A stretch of 8,317 bases of DNA from Candidatus Dojkabacteria bacterium (GTDB lineage: Bacteria; Patescibacteriota; Dojkabacteria; SC72), in contig JAAZGF010000095.1 of assembly GCA_012511375.1 (NCBI GenBank), forward strand, positions 1 through 8,317, written 5' to 3'. The notes beneath the pieces are model-generated. The model was not told the origin of the DNA, made no database searches, and saw only the letters and a program-made list of their open reading frames with translations. Numbering within the stretch: position 1 is the stretch's first letter; each line of letters starts with the position of its first letter. The position numbers and the translations under genes are program-made. Below are positions 1 through 6,115 of the stretch, in pieces.

Positions 1-298
1 ACCTCTTTAATCTCCTCATTAAGGTATCAAGTCCAAAATCAATATTAGCATACATATCAGGACCTCCCTGTTCCACCCTAATCCTACTATTGGGTAATAC
101 CACATCAATATCTAACCTAAAATCATCCTTAACCCCTTTGTTATGTATACTCCCTTTAAAGAACACATCTATACCAGTAGCCTCTTCTAAGAACTTGTCT
201 TTTCCTTCTAGCTTCTCCAGTAGGTATTCTTTTAACGAATCTGTTGGTTCCATTCCTACAAAAGAGATTTTTACTTTTTCTTCTAACCTTGGGTATAT
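1..298 (-). CDS. hpf: Ribosome hibernation promoting factor (HPF/RaiA family), N-terminal part, cut by window edge
   Basis: I read this frame directly from the minus strand; it is open from a TAA at 301-299 to the left edge (about 99 residues). The family binds the 30S decoding region and inactivates or dimerises ribosomes in stasis. Visible features are an opening strand VKISFVGMEPT, a helix DSLKEYLLEKLEG, a strand IDVFFKGSIHNKG, and the family's signature end of the domain, GPDMYANIDFGLDTLMRRLKR, which matches the usual DMYAAID...L..QL.K pattern. The C-terminus is outside the window, so a long form with a dimerisation domain cannot be judged. The start is unclear: there is no in-frame ATG, GTG or TTG before the ATG at 253-251, yet starting there would remove the first beta strand. 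The only upstream candidates are near-cognate, such as ATA at 298-296, which sits 7 bases after a TATAAT. Confidence 0.85.
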   Translation of the reverse strand, partial: MYPRLEEKVKISFVGMEPTDSLKEYLLEKLEGKDKFLEEATGIDVFFKGSIHNKGVKDDFRLDIDVVLPNSRIRVEQGGPDMYANIDFGLDTLMRRLKR

Positions 299-305
299 TT
301 ATTAA

Positions 306-311
306 ATTATA
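306..311 (-). promoter_or_regulatory. -10 box for the HPF gene
   Basis: A perfect TATAAT on the minus strand (311 to 306) predicts a transcription start near 299, immediately before the ATA at 298. No convincing -35 hexamer lies at 16-18 bases. The surroundings are very AT-rich, so a chance match is possible. Confidence 0.45.
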
Positions 312-366
312 TATACTTTAATGATATATAATTGGGAGGGTGAATTGCAATTAAAAAAGATTCTTA

Positions 367-395
367 TTGCAGAAAAAAGAATGAATATATATAAT
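367..395 (+). promoter_or_regulatory. Promoter of tRNA-Asn
   Basis: TTGCAG (367-372) and TATAAT (390-395) are separated by 17 bases. The predicted start near 402 leaves a leader of about 11 bases before the tRNA at 413. Another TATAAT at 327-332 lacks a -35 and is the weaker candidate. Confidence 0.6.
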
Positions 396-412
396 GGGTA
401 GTTCATTGATAG

Positions 413-484
413 TCCACGGTAGCTCAATGGTAGAGCAAACGACTGTTAATCGTTCGGTTGAAGGTTCGAATCCTTCCCGTGGAG
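413..484 (+). tRNA. trnN: tRNA-Asn, anticodon GTT
   Basis: The 72-nt cloverleaf folds completely. The acceptor stem TCCACGG (413-419) pairs with CCGTGGA (477-483). The D stem is GCTC/GAGC (422-425, 433-436). The anticodon stem AACGA/TCGTT (438-442, 450-454) encloses loop CTGTTAA with anticodon GTT at 445-447. A 5-base variable loop follows, then T stem GAAGG/CCTTC with loop TTCGAAT. The discriminator is G484, as is usual for Asn. The 3' CCA is not encoded (TTCC follows), so a CCA-adding enzyme is needed. It has its own promoter and is convergent with the methyltransferase gene whose stop is at 513. I see no clear intrinsic terminator in the 28 bases between them. Confidence 0.97.
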
Positions 485-512
485 TTCCCCTTAATATACA
501 GTACTTTGATTT

Positions 513-1325
513 CTATTCTCCGTTACTCTTCTTGTGAATAATAATACCTTCTTCTTGCTGCAATACTCCATTTCTCTCATCAAGATATTCTAAAATCTCC
601 TCCTGAATACTTTTAGGCATAGAACCCCACTCAATACTAAAAAAGAATTCGACAATTACAATGGCATCATTTGATTTACTAACAGAAGGAAACCTAAGTA
701 CTGAATTATTTAAGACTAACTCAGTATTACCTTCTTTCTCCTTCAGAATCTCTAAAGCTCTCTTGTAGTTACGAGGAACCCAGTCTTGAGGATACAGGCT
801 GGGTAATAATATTCTTAAAAATCTCCTTTTTAAGTCAGTAATATCATCTATGCCTCTTTCTATCCATATTAAAGTCCCAGAATCTTTTAATAGAGAGGCT
901 AGTTGTGAAAGAAGTTCTTGATACTTCTTTCTAGGAAAATGATAAAGGTGTGATGCAAGAACAACATCATATTTCTCTTTACTGTTTTGATAAAAGTCTT
1001 CAAAGGTTTGATTTATACACTTCCATTCTTTATTTTGTTTTGTATTCTTTACAAGTTTTTCAAATGGATTTTTTGAAGGCTCAAGAAAAATTATTTCTAC
1101 TTTCTTTCCTTTAGGAAGAGATTTTATTAAAAAAGAACCGTCATTACTTCCCACATCTAGAATTTTTAAGGGGTCTCCTTTTAATTCTAAAAGTATTTTT
1201 CTTAATCGCTTGCTAGAGATTTCCATTGCATTAGAATGTTTAAGGTATATCTCAAAAGGGGTGAAGTCATCCTTTTTCTCTTTTTTATATTGATGATTAA
1301 AAACAGAGGCTTGAGCTTTTTTCAT
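513..1325 (-). CDS. Class I SAM-dependent methyltransferase, substrate unknown
   Basis: This is a 270-residue soluble protein with no signal peptide. It has a Rossmann-type methyltransferase core: motif I ILDVGSNDGSF at about 55-65 (SAM-binding glycine-rich loop), the end of strand 2 IIFLEPS near 78-84 with an acidic residue for the ribose hydroxyls, a motif IV region DVVLASHLYHF at 120-130, and strand 5 TLIWIERG at about 151-158. The late hydrophobic strand (IVIVEFFF), helical segment and closing EEGIIIHKK resemble the layout of histamine N-methyltransferase-like enzymes, but I would not name a substrate from that. The ATG at 1325 is chosen because it is the first start in the frame and lies 7 bases after a TATAAT. 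It is divergent from the serine hydrolase gene; an unrelated tRNA lies beyond its stop. The methyltransferase fold is certain; the substrate is unknown. Confidence 0.85.
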   Translation of the reverse strand: MKKAQASVFNHQYKKEKKDDFTPFEIYLKHSNAMEISSKRLRKILLELKGDPLKILDVGSNDGSFLIKSLPKGKKVEIIFLEPSKNPFEKLVKNTKQNKEWKCINQTFEDFYQNSKEKYDVVLASHLYHFPRKKYQELLSQLASLLKDSGTLIWIERGIDDITDLKRRFLRILLPSLYPQDWVPRNYKRALEILKEKEGNTELVLNNSVLRFPSVSKSNDAIVIVEFFFSIEWGSMPKSIQEEILEYLDERNGVLQQEEGIIIHKKSNGE

Positions 1326-1332
1326 TAAGATT

Positions 1333-1338
1333 ATTATA
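1333..1338 (-). promoter_or_regulatory. -10 box for the methyltransferase gene
   Basis: A perfect TATAAT (1338 to 1333 on the minus strand) ends 7 bases before the ATG at 1325. Transcription would therefore begin at or one base before the start codon. No good -35 is visible and there is no Shine-Dalgarno sequence. Confidence 0.55.
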
Positions 1339-1418
1339 CATAATATTTAAGATATGAATAGAGGAATACCCTCACTCTGCATATACAAGACCGTGAAGAG
1401 ATATTACGACTATATCTA

Positions 1419-1446
1419 TTGACTACCTCCCTGTTCTCTATATAAT
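1419..1446 (+). promoter_or_regulatory. Promoter of the serine hydrolase gene
   Basis: TTGACT (1419-1424) and TATAAT (1441-1446) are 16 bases apart. The -10 ends 7 bases before the ATG at 1454, so the predicted mRNA is leaderless or nearly so. Confidence 0.7.
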
Positions 1447-1453
1447 TTAGCTT

Positions 1454-2494
1454 ATGAAAAAAAGAAAAAACCTCCCTCAAAAGAATTCTACTAAGTCAAT
1501 TATATTTATAGTAATAGCCTTTCTAACTGGTACATTAACTGGACTACTCATTTTAAATCTACTTCCTCCTGAAAAAAGAAATTCCTCACTAATCCTAAGA
1601 GAGTCAGGATATGAATTCATTAATCCTCTAATTGATTTTGATAATGTTGATTTCATTAAGACAAAAGAAGCAAAAGATTTAGAAAAACAGCTCTCTACAT
1701 ATATCAAAGAACAAATGGAAAAAGAAGCCTCTGTTGTAGATAATGTATCTTTGTACTACAGAGATCTAAATACTGGAATATGGGTAGGTATAAATGAGAA
1801 GGAAGGATATGCTTTAGCTAGTTTAACAAAAGTCCCTGTTATGATAGCTCATTACAAAATAGCAGAGAAAAATCCTAACCATCTTAAACAAGAATTTACA
1901 TATACCGTTGATCCAAACCTGTATGTCTCCAACAACCCTCTAAGAATAGATGACAACAGAGAAGGAGAAAACACCTTGAAAGAGGGAGAAACATATACCT
2001 TAGATGAATTTATTAACCAATTAATAGTTTACTCTGATAATACAGTATTGCCCTTTCTTCTTCTTGATGAAACCTATGTAACATATCTTGATAAAGTTTT
2101 TTCTGATTTAGGTCTTCCCAATCCATATATGACTGACGATGAGAACTTGATTACGGTTAAAGAGTACTCTGCTTTTTTTAGAGTCTTGTATAACTCTACA
2201 TATTTAAACAAAGAAATGTCCTCTAAAGCATTAGAATTACTGTCAAGAGTATCCTTTGATGATGGTTTGGCTAAAGGTTTACCAAAAGATATTGTTCTAG
2301 CAAACAAGTTTGGAGCAAGAAAGTATACTACTGAGAAAGGAAATATAGAGCAATTACATGACTGTGGCATAATCTATCATCCTAGAAAGCCATACCTTCT
2401 TTGTATTATGACTAGAGGTTCAAGAACTACTGTTCAAACAAGAATTATTTCTGATCTCTCCTCTATTGTTTACAGTATTGTAGATAAGAATTAA
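1454..2494 (+). CDS. Membrane-anchored class A beta-lactamase-fold serine hydrolase
   Basis: The 346-residue protein starts with a basic tail and one hydrophobic segment (about 15-37), suggesting a catalytic domain anchored outside the membrane. The domain carries the serine acyl-enzyme motifs: S123-L-T-K126 (SxxK) at the head of a helix, S194-D195-N196 (SDN), and K285-F286-G287 in place of the usual KTG. The ordering and spacing fit class A (PF13354-like) enzymes. The omega-loop region before NLITVKEYSAFF (231-242) is short, and I see no clear equivalent of the deacylating glutamate (E166) of true class A beta-lactamases. A peptidoglycan DD-peptidase or penicillin-binding role is therefore at least as likely as antibiotic hydrolysis. 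The start is supported by the promoter 7 bases upstream. The neighbouring muramidase, CapA-like and YvcK-like genes fit an envelope role. The fold is well supported; the activity is inferred. Confidence 0.82.
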   Translation: MKKRKNLPQKNSTKSIIFIVIAFLTGTLTGLLILNLLPPEKRNSSLILRESGYEFINPLIDFDNVDFIKTKEAKDLEKQLSTYIKEQMEKEASVVDNVSLYYRDLNTGIWVGINEKEGYALASLTKVPVMIAHYKIAEKNPNHLKQEFTYTVDPNLYVSNNPLRIDDNREGENTLKEGETYTLDEFINQLIVYSDNTVLPFLLLDETYVTYLDKVFSDLGLPNPYMTDDENLITVKEYSAFFRVLYNSTYLNKEMSSKALELLSRVSFDDGLAKGLPKDIVLANKFGARKYTTEKGNIEQLHDCGIIYHPRKPYLLCIMTRGSRTTVQTRIISDLSSIVYSIVDKN

Positions 2495-2521
2495 CTTTCT
2501 GTTATAGGGTTTTCCTACCCC

Positions 2522-2551
2522 TTGACACAAATTAGCACTCTGTGTTACTAT
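2522..2551 (+). promoter_or_regulatory. Heat-shock gene promoter (hsp20)
   Basis: A perfect TTGACA (2522-2527) is followed after 18 bases by TACTAT (2546-2551), which has an extended -10 TG at 2543-2544. The predicted start is near 2558. A second -10-like TATATT at 2556-2561 would start near the ATG at 2571 but has no matching -35. Confidence 0.6.
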
Positions 2552-2558
2552 CTGCTAT
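2532..2558 (+). promoter_or_regulatory. CIRCE-like HrcA operator
   Basis: The left half is an exact CIRCE half-site, TTAGCACTC (2532-2540). After exactly 9 bases comes ATCTGCTAT (2550-2558), which keeps the core TGCTA of the consensus GAGTGCTAA (5 of 9). The site covers the spacer and -10 region, so a bound HrcA repressor would block the polymerase. HrcA regulation of small heat-shock genes is known in bacteria; here it is inferred from the operator alone. Confidence 0.7.
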
Positions 2559-2570
2559 ATTTAAATTTTA

Positions 2571-3035
2571 ATGTTTAATACTATGAAAATTGTAAAAAGA
2601 GATGATAATCGAAGAACTTATCCTTCAACATATATTCCTTTAAGATCTGTTTTTGATGATTTTTTCACACCTACAGTCATGGATGATTTCTTTACTTCAC
2701 AACCAACCTTTAGTTCCCTTTCCGCTGATGTTTGGGAAGAGGATAATGATGTGTTTGTAAAAATGGCTCTTCCAGGAGTAGAAAAGGATGATATCAAAAT
2801 CACAATCAATGAGGATAATATCTCTATTGTAGGCAGTAGCGAGAAAGAAGAGGAACAGAAAGACAAGAAAAGAAAATATTACTACAAAAGTATGGAGAGC
2901 TCATTTGAGCAAAGCTTTAACTTACCTACAAAAGTAAACCCTGATAAAGTTGAGGCAGAGTTTAAGGATGGAGTACTTACAGTACGACTTCCTAAAGCTG
3001 ATGAGGTTAAACCTAGAGAAGTAAAAATCGCTTAG
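2571..3035 (+). CDS. hsp20: Hsp20 (alpha-crystallin family) small heat-shock protein
   Basis: This 154-residue protein is typical of bacterial Hsp20: an ATP-independent holdase that forms oligomers and keeps unfolding proteins soluble in the cytoplasm. The N-terminal arm (1-58) is rich in Phe and Asp (VFDDFFTPTVMDDFFTS). The alpha-crystallin domain spans about 59-150, with ADVWEEDNDVFVKMALPGV, KDDIKITINEDNISIVG, a charged loop of Glu and Lys at 100-112, and the signature A-x-x-x-D-G-V-L at 139-146. The C-terminal tail ends REVKIA, where V-K-I can serve as the I-x-I/V oligomer anchor. The start could be ATG 2571 or ATG 2583; neither has a Shine-Dalgarno sequence. An upstream CIRCE-like operator and a strong downstream terminator make it a single-gene heat-shock unit. 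Confidence 0.95.
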   Translation: MFNTMKIVKRDDNRRTYPSTYIPLRSVFDDFFTPTVMDDFFTSQPTFSSLSADVWEEDNDVFVKMALPGVEKDDIKITINEDNISIVGSSEKEEEQKDKKRKYYYKSMESSFEQSFNLPTKVNPDKVEAEFKDGVLTVRLPKADEVKPREVKIA

Positions 3036-3058
3036 CCTTAGAGACCCATAACTACTAT

Positions 3059-3087
3059 AAAGGGGCTTGTAAAAAAAGCCCCTTTTT
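3059..3087 (+). terminator. Intrinsic terminator of hsp20
   Basis: A 10-bp stem AAAGGGGCTT (3059-3068) pairs with AAGCCCCTTT (3076-3085) across a 7-base loop, and the T tract runs 3083-3087. It lies 24 bases after the hsp20 stop. The T tract runs directly into the -10 box of the next gene. Confidence 0.92.
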
Positions 3088-3094
3088 GTATAAT
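3067..3094 (+). promoter_or_regulatory. Promoter nested in the hsp20 terminator
   Basis: TTGTAA (3067-3072) lies in the loop side of the terminator hairpin. After 16 bases comes a perfect TATAAT (3089-3094), 8 bases before the TTG start codon at 3103. The -10 is convincing; the -35 matches 4 of 6. Confidence 0.55.
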
Positions 3095-3102
3095 AAGGGT
3101 AC

Positions 3103-3726
3103 TTGGAAAAGGAAAAGGGAAAAGAAAGACAAAAGAATATATCACCAATACTCTTAAATAGTATTGAAATTCTTGCAAAAAGGAGTTCTGAGAGTAAGAA
3201 GCAATGGTATATTGACTCTACCCTAACTAGGTGTTTAGAGTTAGATTCTTATATCCAACATCCTGGGAAGAGAGAAACTTTGCGTCTCACTGGAGTTCTC
3301 GCAGAAGGTCTCTTTTATACTATCTTCTCGGGGAAAAAACTTGTTATTGCTAATAGTAATCAAAATATCGATGGAATAGATTTTTTCCTTGAAGGAAAAC
3401 CATTTAATGTAACAACCAATCCAGATTTTCTAGGGAAAAAGTTTAATAGCACAAGACCTCCTAACATATTACTACCTACTTACAAAGGACAATCTCTGTA
3501 TGATGACTCTTCCAAAAAAACAAATTATCTAGTGAAAATACATGAAGATGATTTCCCATATGATGAATACAAAGAGAATATTCTTTCATTAAATTATGCA
3601 ATATTAAGAGAAATGGGTTGGTGTTTGAATTATTGCTTTGGTGATTCTCCCTTGAAAGAAGCTGAGATAGAATGGAGAAATTATGAAGAGATGGCAGAAA
3701 TTCTCACAAGTCTTAGTACCTGTTAG
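3103..3726 (+). CDS. Unknown protein, possibly a degenerate PD-(D/E)XK-fold protein
   Basis: The 207-residue protein has no signal peptide or membrane segment, and I do not recognise it as a named family. The middle resembles the core of PD-(D/E)XK nuclease-like folds: a helix LTGVLAEGLFYTIFSG with E68, a strand and turn leading to NIDGIDFFL (D90, D93), a turn EGK, then a strand FNVTT (101-105). In active members the last strand carries E/Q-x-K; here the position reads N-V-T, so catalysis would be doubtful. The C-terminal third is rich in Tyr, Trp, Glu and Asp. TTG at 3103 is taken as the start because no ATG or GTG precedes it in frame and a TATAAT lies 8 bases upstream. Its stop overlaps the CapA-like gene's stop on the other strand by four bases. 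The reading frame is real with good confidence; the fold is a weak inference. Confidence 0.7.
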   Translation: MEKEKGKERQKNISPILLNSIEILAKRSSESKKQWYIDSTLTRCLELDSYIQHPGKRETLRLTGVLAEGLFYTIFSGKKLVIANSNQNIDGIDFFLEGKPFNVTTNPDFLGKKFNSTRPPNILLPTYKGQSLYDDSSKKTNYLVKIHEDDFPYDEYKENILSLNYAILREMGWCLNYCFGDSPLKEAEIEWRNYEEMAEILTSLSTC

Positions 3727-5405
3727 TCTCTAGCATCTTTTAGGAGCTTCATGAGTAGCTCTGCCTGTTCCTGTGTAGCTATAGATGGTTTTAGATCCCT
3801 ATCTGTATATATTGGCGTTATTTTACTCTGTATATGTACACCATCATATATGTAATGAGACAGAACCATACCTTGTCTAGTACCAATCCACATATATTGA
3901 TCAAAGAAGAGATTTCCAGTACCGTAGAATATTATCCCATCTTCATACAGTTCGTATGTCTGAGGTTGATGTGCTTGAGAACCTACCACGATATCTGCTC
4001 CTAAATCTATCGCCATTCTAAACACCTTCTTTTGGTCGGGACTTTCAAGAGGTCTGTAGCATACTGGATAGATAACATCGGACTCTGGATAGCTCCAGCA
4101 TTCCTGAAACTGAAATGTAACTATGATGATATCTGCTTTCTCTTTTGCTTTTTTAATATCACGTTCTAATTTTTCTTCAGAGTAGTAATTTGCTCCGGAC
4201 CTAATCTCTGAGGCTATTGCTACACTTGGGTAGATGCTGTCATAGTAATTGTAACCTAAGAATGCGATTGTAGAATTATTTACATTTTCATACAGGATTT
4301 CACTTGCATCCTCATCATTTAATCCTCCACCAAAATACCTCATACCTGCCTCTTCATACATCTGTATAGACGCAGCACTGTATTGAGCACCAAAATCATT
4401 GTTATGATTCCCTGTTAATTCAACAATATCTACTCCAGAAAGCTGTAATACTTCCATATACTCAGGTCTGGAACAAAAAACCATTCCTGAATATACATTA
4501 CAACCGGGAACAAAAGATGCCTCATTTGAAACATGAGTTAAATCTGCGTCTGCTAAGAACTCCCCTATATTCCTTGCTGCATATCCGTAATCTCCAGATC
4601 TGTCTGTTAAGAGAGCTAAGCCTCTAGACATTGCCACAACCCCTGCCATATTAATTTTAACTAATTTATCTCTATCCCATGAGGAGTCTCCTAAGTCTAT
4701 ATTTTTAGAAATTACAGTAATAATGTAGTCACTTACATTTTCCTTTACATCAAGATAGAAATTAGCAGACAGAGAGGCAGAATTATTGTCTAAATAGTAA
4801 TCATCATCTAGTTTCAATATTTTAAACCTAAAATCTAGATCCTTAAAATCTAAAAAGGCAATATTGTTGTCACCCTCTTTTAGCTTAAGTAGCAATTCAT
4901 CAGTACTACTCAAAACAGTACTACTTAAACTATACTCTTCTTTTAGAAATTGATTGTTTAGTTCACTTAGAACAAAGATATTGTATTTTTCTAACTCATC
5001 TTTTTTTGTATTATCTAAAAGGGAATATATATGTCCTACAGGAATTAAGTCTTTTCCAGATATTTTTTTACTTTTCTCAGTACTTACCATTGAGATTTTA
5101 ATGTCACTACGATTCCCTTTCTTGAAAGAGAACCTTGGTTTTTCATTAAACTGTAAAGCTCCTAAGCTCTTTTCAATGTTTTCTATGTAGATATCTGATA
5201 CGCTATCGTCAAAAGAGATAGTATATGTTTGATATTTTACCTTTCCTTTAGGCAAAAAAGTATATTTCAAAGCAGAAAGAAAGAGATTTCCTTCTAAAAC
5301 CCATAAGGTGAAGAAAAGAGCAAAAAATGATATAATTAAGGATACCTTAAACAATTTCCCTGTACTCTTTTTCTTCTGTTTTTTCTCCTCAAGATATATA
5401 CGCAT
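3723..5405 (-). CDS. CapA/PgsA-like metallophosphatase-fold protein with a substrate-binding-like N-terminal domain
   Basis: The 560-residue protein has one N-terminal membrane segment (about 20-42), so the rest is probably extracytoplasmic. Residues about 55-235 look like a degenerate periplasmic-binding-protein-like module (VGHIYSLL, a Leu/Lys helix, then NNIAFLDFKDLDFRFKILKLDD at 180-201). Residues 250-535 are a CapA/PgsA domain (PF09587-like), related to calcineurin-type phosphoesterases: AGVVAMSRG (254-262), SNEASF (293-298), GNHNNDFG (332-339), GSQAHQPQTYELY (475-487) and FYGTGNLFFDQ (493-503). CapA proteins take part in poly-gamma-glutamate or capsule export and related envelope reactions. 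The first metal-ligand position, usually the Asp of a G-D motif, reads G-V here, so full metal-dependent catalysis is uncertain. A weak -10-like TATTAA (5418 to 5413) lies 7 bases before the ATG. It is divergent from the muramidase gene, consistent with an envelope role. The substrate is unknown. Confidence 0.85.
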   Translation of the reverse strand: MRIYLEEKKQKKKSTGKLFKVSLIISFFALFFTLWVLEGNLFLSALKYTFLPKGKVKYQTYTISFDDSVSDIYIENIEKSLGALQFNEKPRFSFKKGNRSDIKISMVSTEKSKKISGKDLIPVGHIYSLLDNTKKDELEKYNIFVLSELNNQFLKEEYSLSSTVLSSTDELLLKLKEGDNNIAFLDFKDLDFRFKILKLDDDYYLDNNSASLSANFYLDVKENVSDYIITVISKNIDLGDSSWDRDKLVKINMAGVVAMSRGLALLTDRSGDYGYAARNIGEFLADADLTHVSNEASFVPGCNVYSGMVFCSRPEYMEVLQLSGVDIVELTGNHNNDFGAQYSAASIQMYEEAGMRYFGGGLNDEDASEILYENVNNSTIAFLGYNYYDSIYPSVAIASEIRSGANYYSEEKLERDIKKAKEKADIIIVTFQFQECWSYPESDVIYPVCYRPLESPDQKKVFRMAIDLGADIVVGSQAHQPQTYELYEDGIIFYGTGNLFFDQYMWIGTRQGMVLSHYIYDGVHIQSKITPIYTDRDLKPSIATQEQAELLMKLLKDARD

Positions 5406-5467
5406 TGGTGATTTAATATTAGCATAATTTTAAGTATATACACACATTCGCACTATAGGGTAGTTTG

Positions 5468-5476
5468 TGGTATAAT
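5468..5476 (+). promoter_or_regulatory. Extended -10 promoter of the muramidase-like gene
   Basis: TGGTATAAT (TG at 5468-5469, TATAAT at 5471-5476) is an extended -10 that can work with a weak -35 (TTCGCA, 5447-5452, spacing 18). The predicted start is near 5483, leaving a leader of about 33 bases. A second -10-like TACTAT at 5503-5508 ends 7 bases before the ATG and could give a leaderless form. Confidence 0.6.
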
Positions 5477-5515
5477 ATGTAATGTGTTAATAACTAATAT
5501 TTTACTATTAATACA

Positions 5516-6115
5516 ATGAAAAGACTGCTCATACAAACAAAGAAAGGGTTAGCCACTATTACAGGAATACTGTTTTTTGCAACTTTAATTAACTCTGTTT
5601 CTCAAACAATTCCTGCTAATGTTGTTGAAGCAAATCAAGATGAGAATATTGTAGGAAACCTCTCTATCTCTACTAGTATTGAGTTAGAAGAAAGAGTTTT
5701 AGCTAGAAATATTGTTGTTGATGAAGTACCTGTATACAAATATGTACCTGACAGTACAAAGGTTAGAGATGTAAGAGAATATTTAGAGAGTAGAAATTCT
5801 CCTTTAGCTGAATACGCAGAGGTATTTGTAGAGGCTTCTGATCATTACGAGATTGACTACAGAATTGTTGCTGCTATATCCGTTATTGAATCTGGAGGTG
5901 GTAAACACAACTTTAGGCCTCATAATGCATGGGGTTGGGGTAAAATGACTTTCTCTGATTGGGAGGAAGGTATATGGGCTGTATCAAAAGGTATTGGTAA
6001 TTATTACTCTAGAGGTTTAAACACTCCTAAGCTTATCGGTACATATTACTGTCCACCTAATGCTGAGAGATGGGGTGAAAAAGTACAGTTTGTTATGAAT
6101 GAGATTGGAGATTAA
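5516..6115 (+). CDS. Secreted lysozyme-like muramidase or glucosaminidase
   Basis: The 199-residue protein begins with a basic N-terminus and a hydrophobic stretch (about 11-28), followed by a plausible signal-peptidase region near IPANVVEA (32-39). A low-complexity linker follows, then a lysozyme-superfamily domain from about 93 to 199. The catalytic glutamate is probably E125 in ISVIESGGGKH, matching the E-S-G/S context of goose-type lysozymes, lytic transglycosylases and bacterial glucosaminidases. NAWGWG (137-142), SDWEEGIWAVSKGI (147-160) and YYCPPNAERWGEKV (177-190) fit the substrate groove and C-terminal helices. It should cut the glycan strands of peptidoglycan outside the membrane during growth or division. 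It is divergent from the CapA-like gene and its stop overlaps that of the yvcK-like gene by four bases. Whether it hydrolyses or forms anhydro ends cannot be decided from sequence alone. Confidence 0.82.
   Translation: MKRLLIQTKKGLATITGILFFATLINSVSQTIPANVVEANQDENIVGNLSISTSIELEERVLARNIVVDEVPVYKYVPDSTKVRDVREYLESRNSPLAEYAEVFVEASDHYEIDYRIVAAISVIESGGGKHNFRPHNAWGWGKMTFSDWEEGIWAVSKGIGNYYSRGLNTPKLIGTYYCPPNAERWGEKVQFVMNEIGD

Noticed and set aside
90..305. Plus-strand reading frame of 71 codons
   Set aside because: It lies opposite the HPF coding frame, which has a clear family signature; this is its shadow.
1477..2370. Minus-strand reading frames inside the serine hydrolase gene
   Set aside because: They are antisense to a gene with intact catalytic motifs and have no recognisable features of their own.
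2502..2520. Terminator after the serine hydrolase gene (GGG...CCC)
   Set aside because: The stem is only 3-4 bp and no T tract follows.
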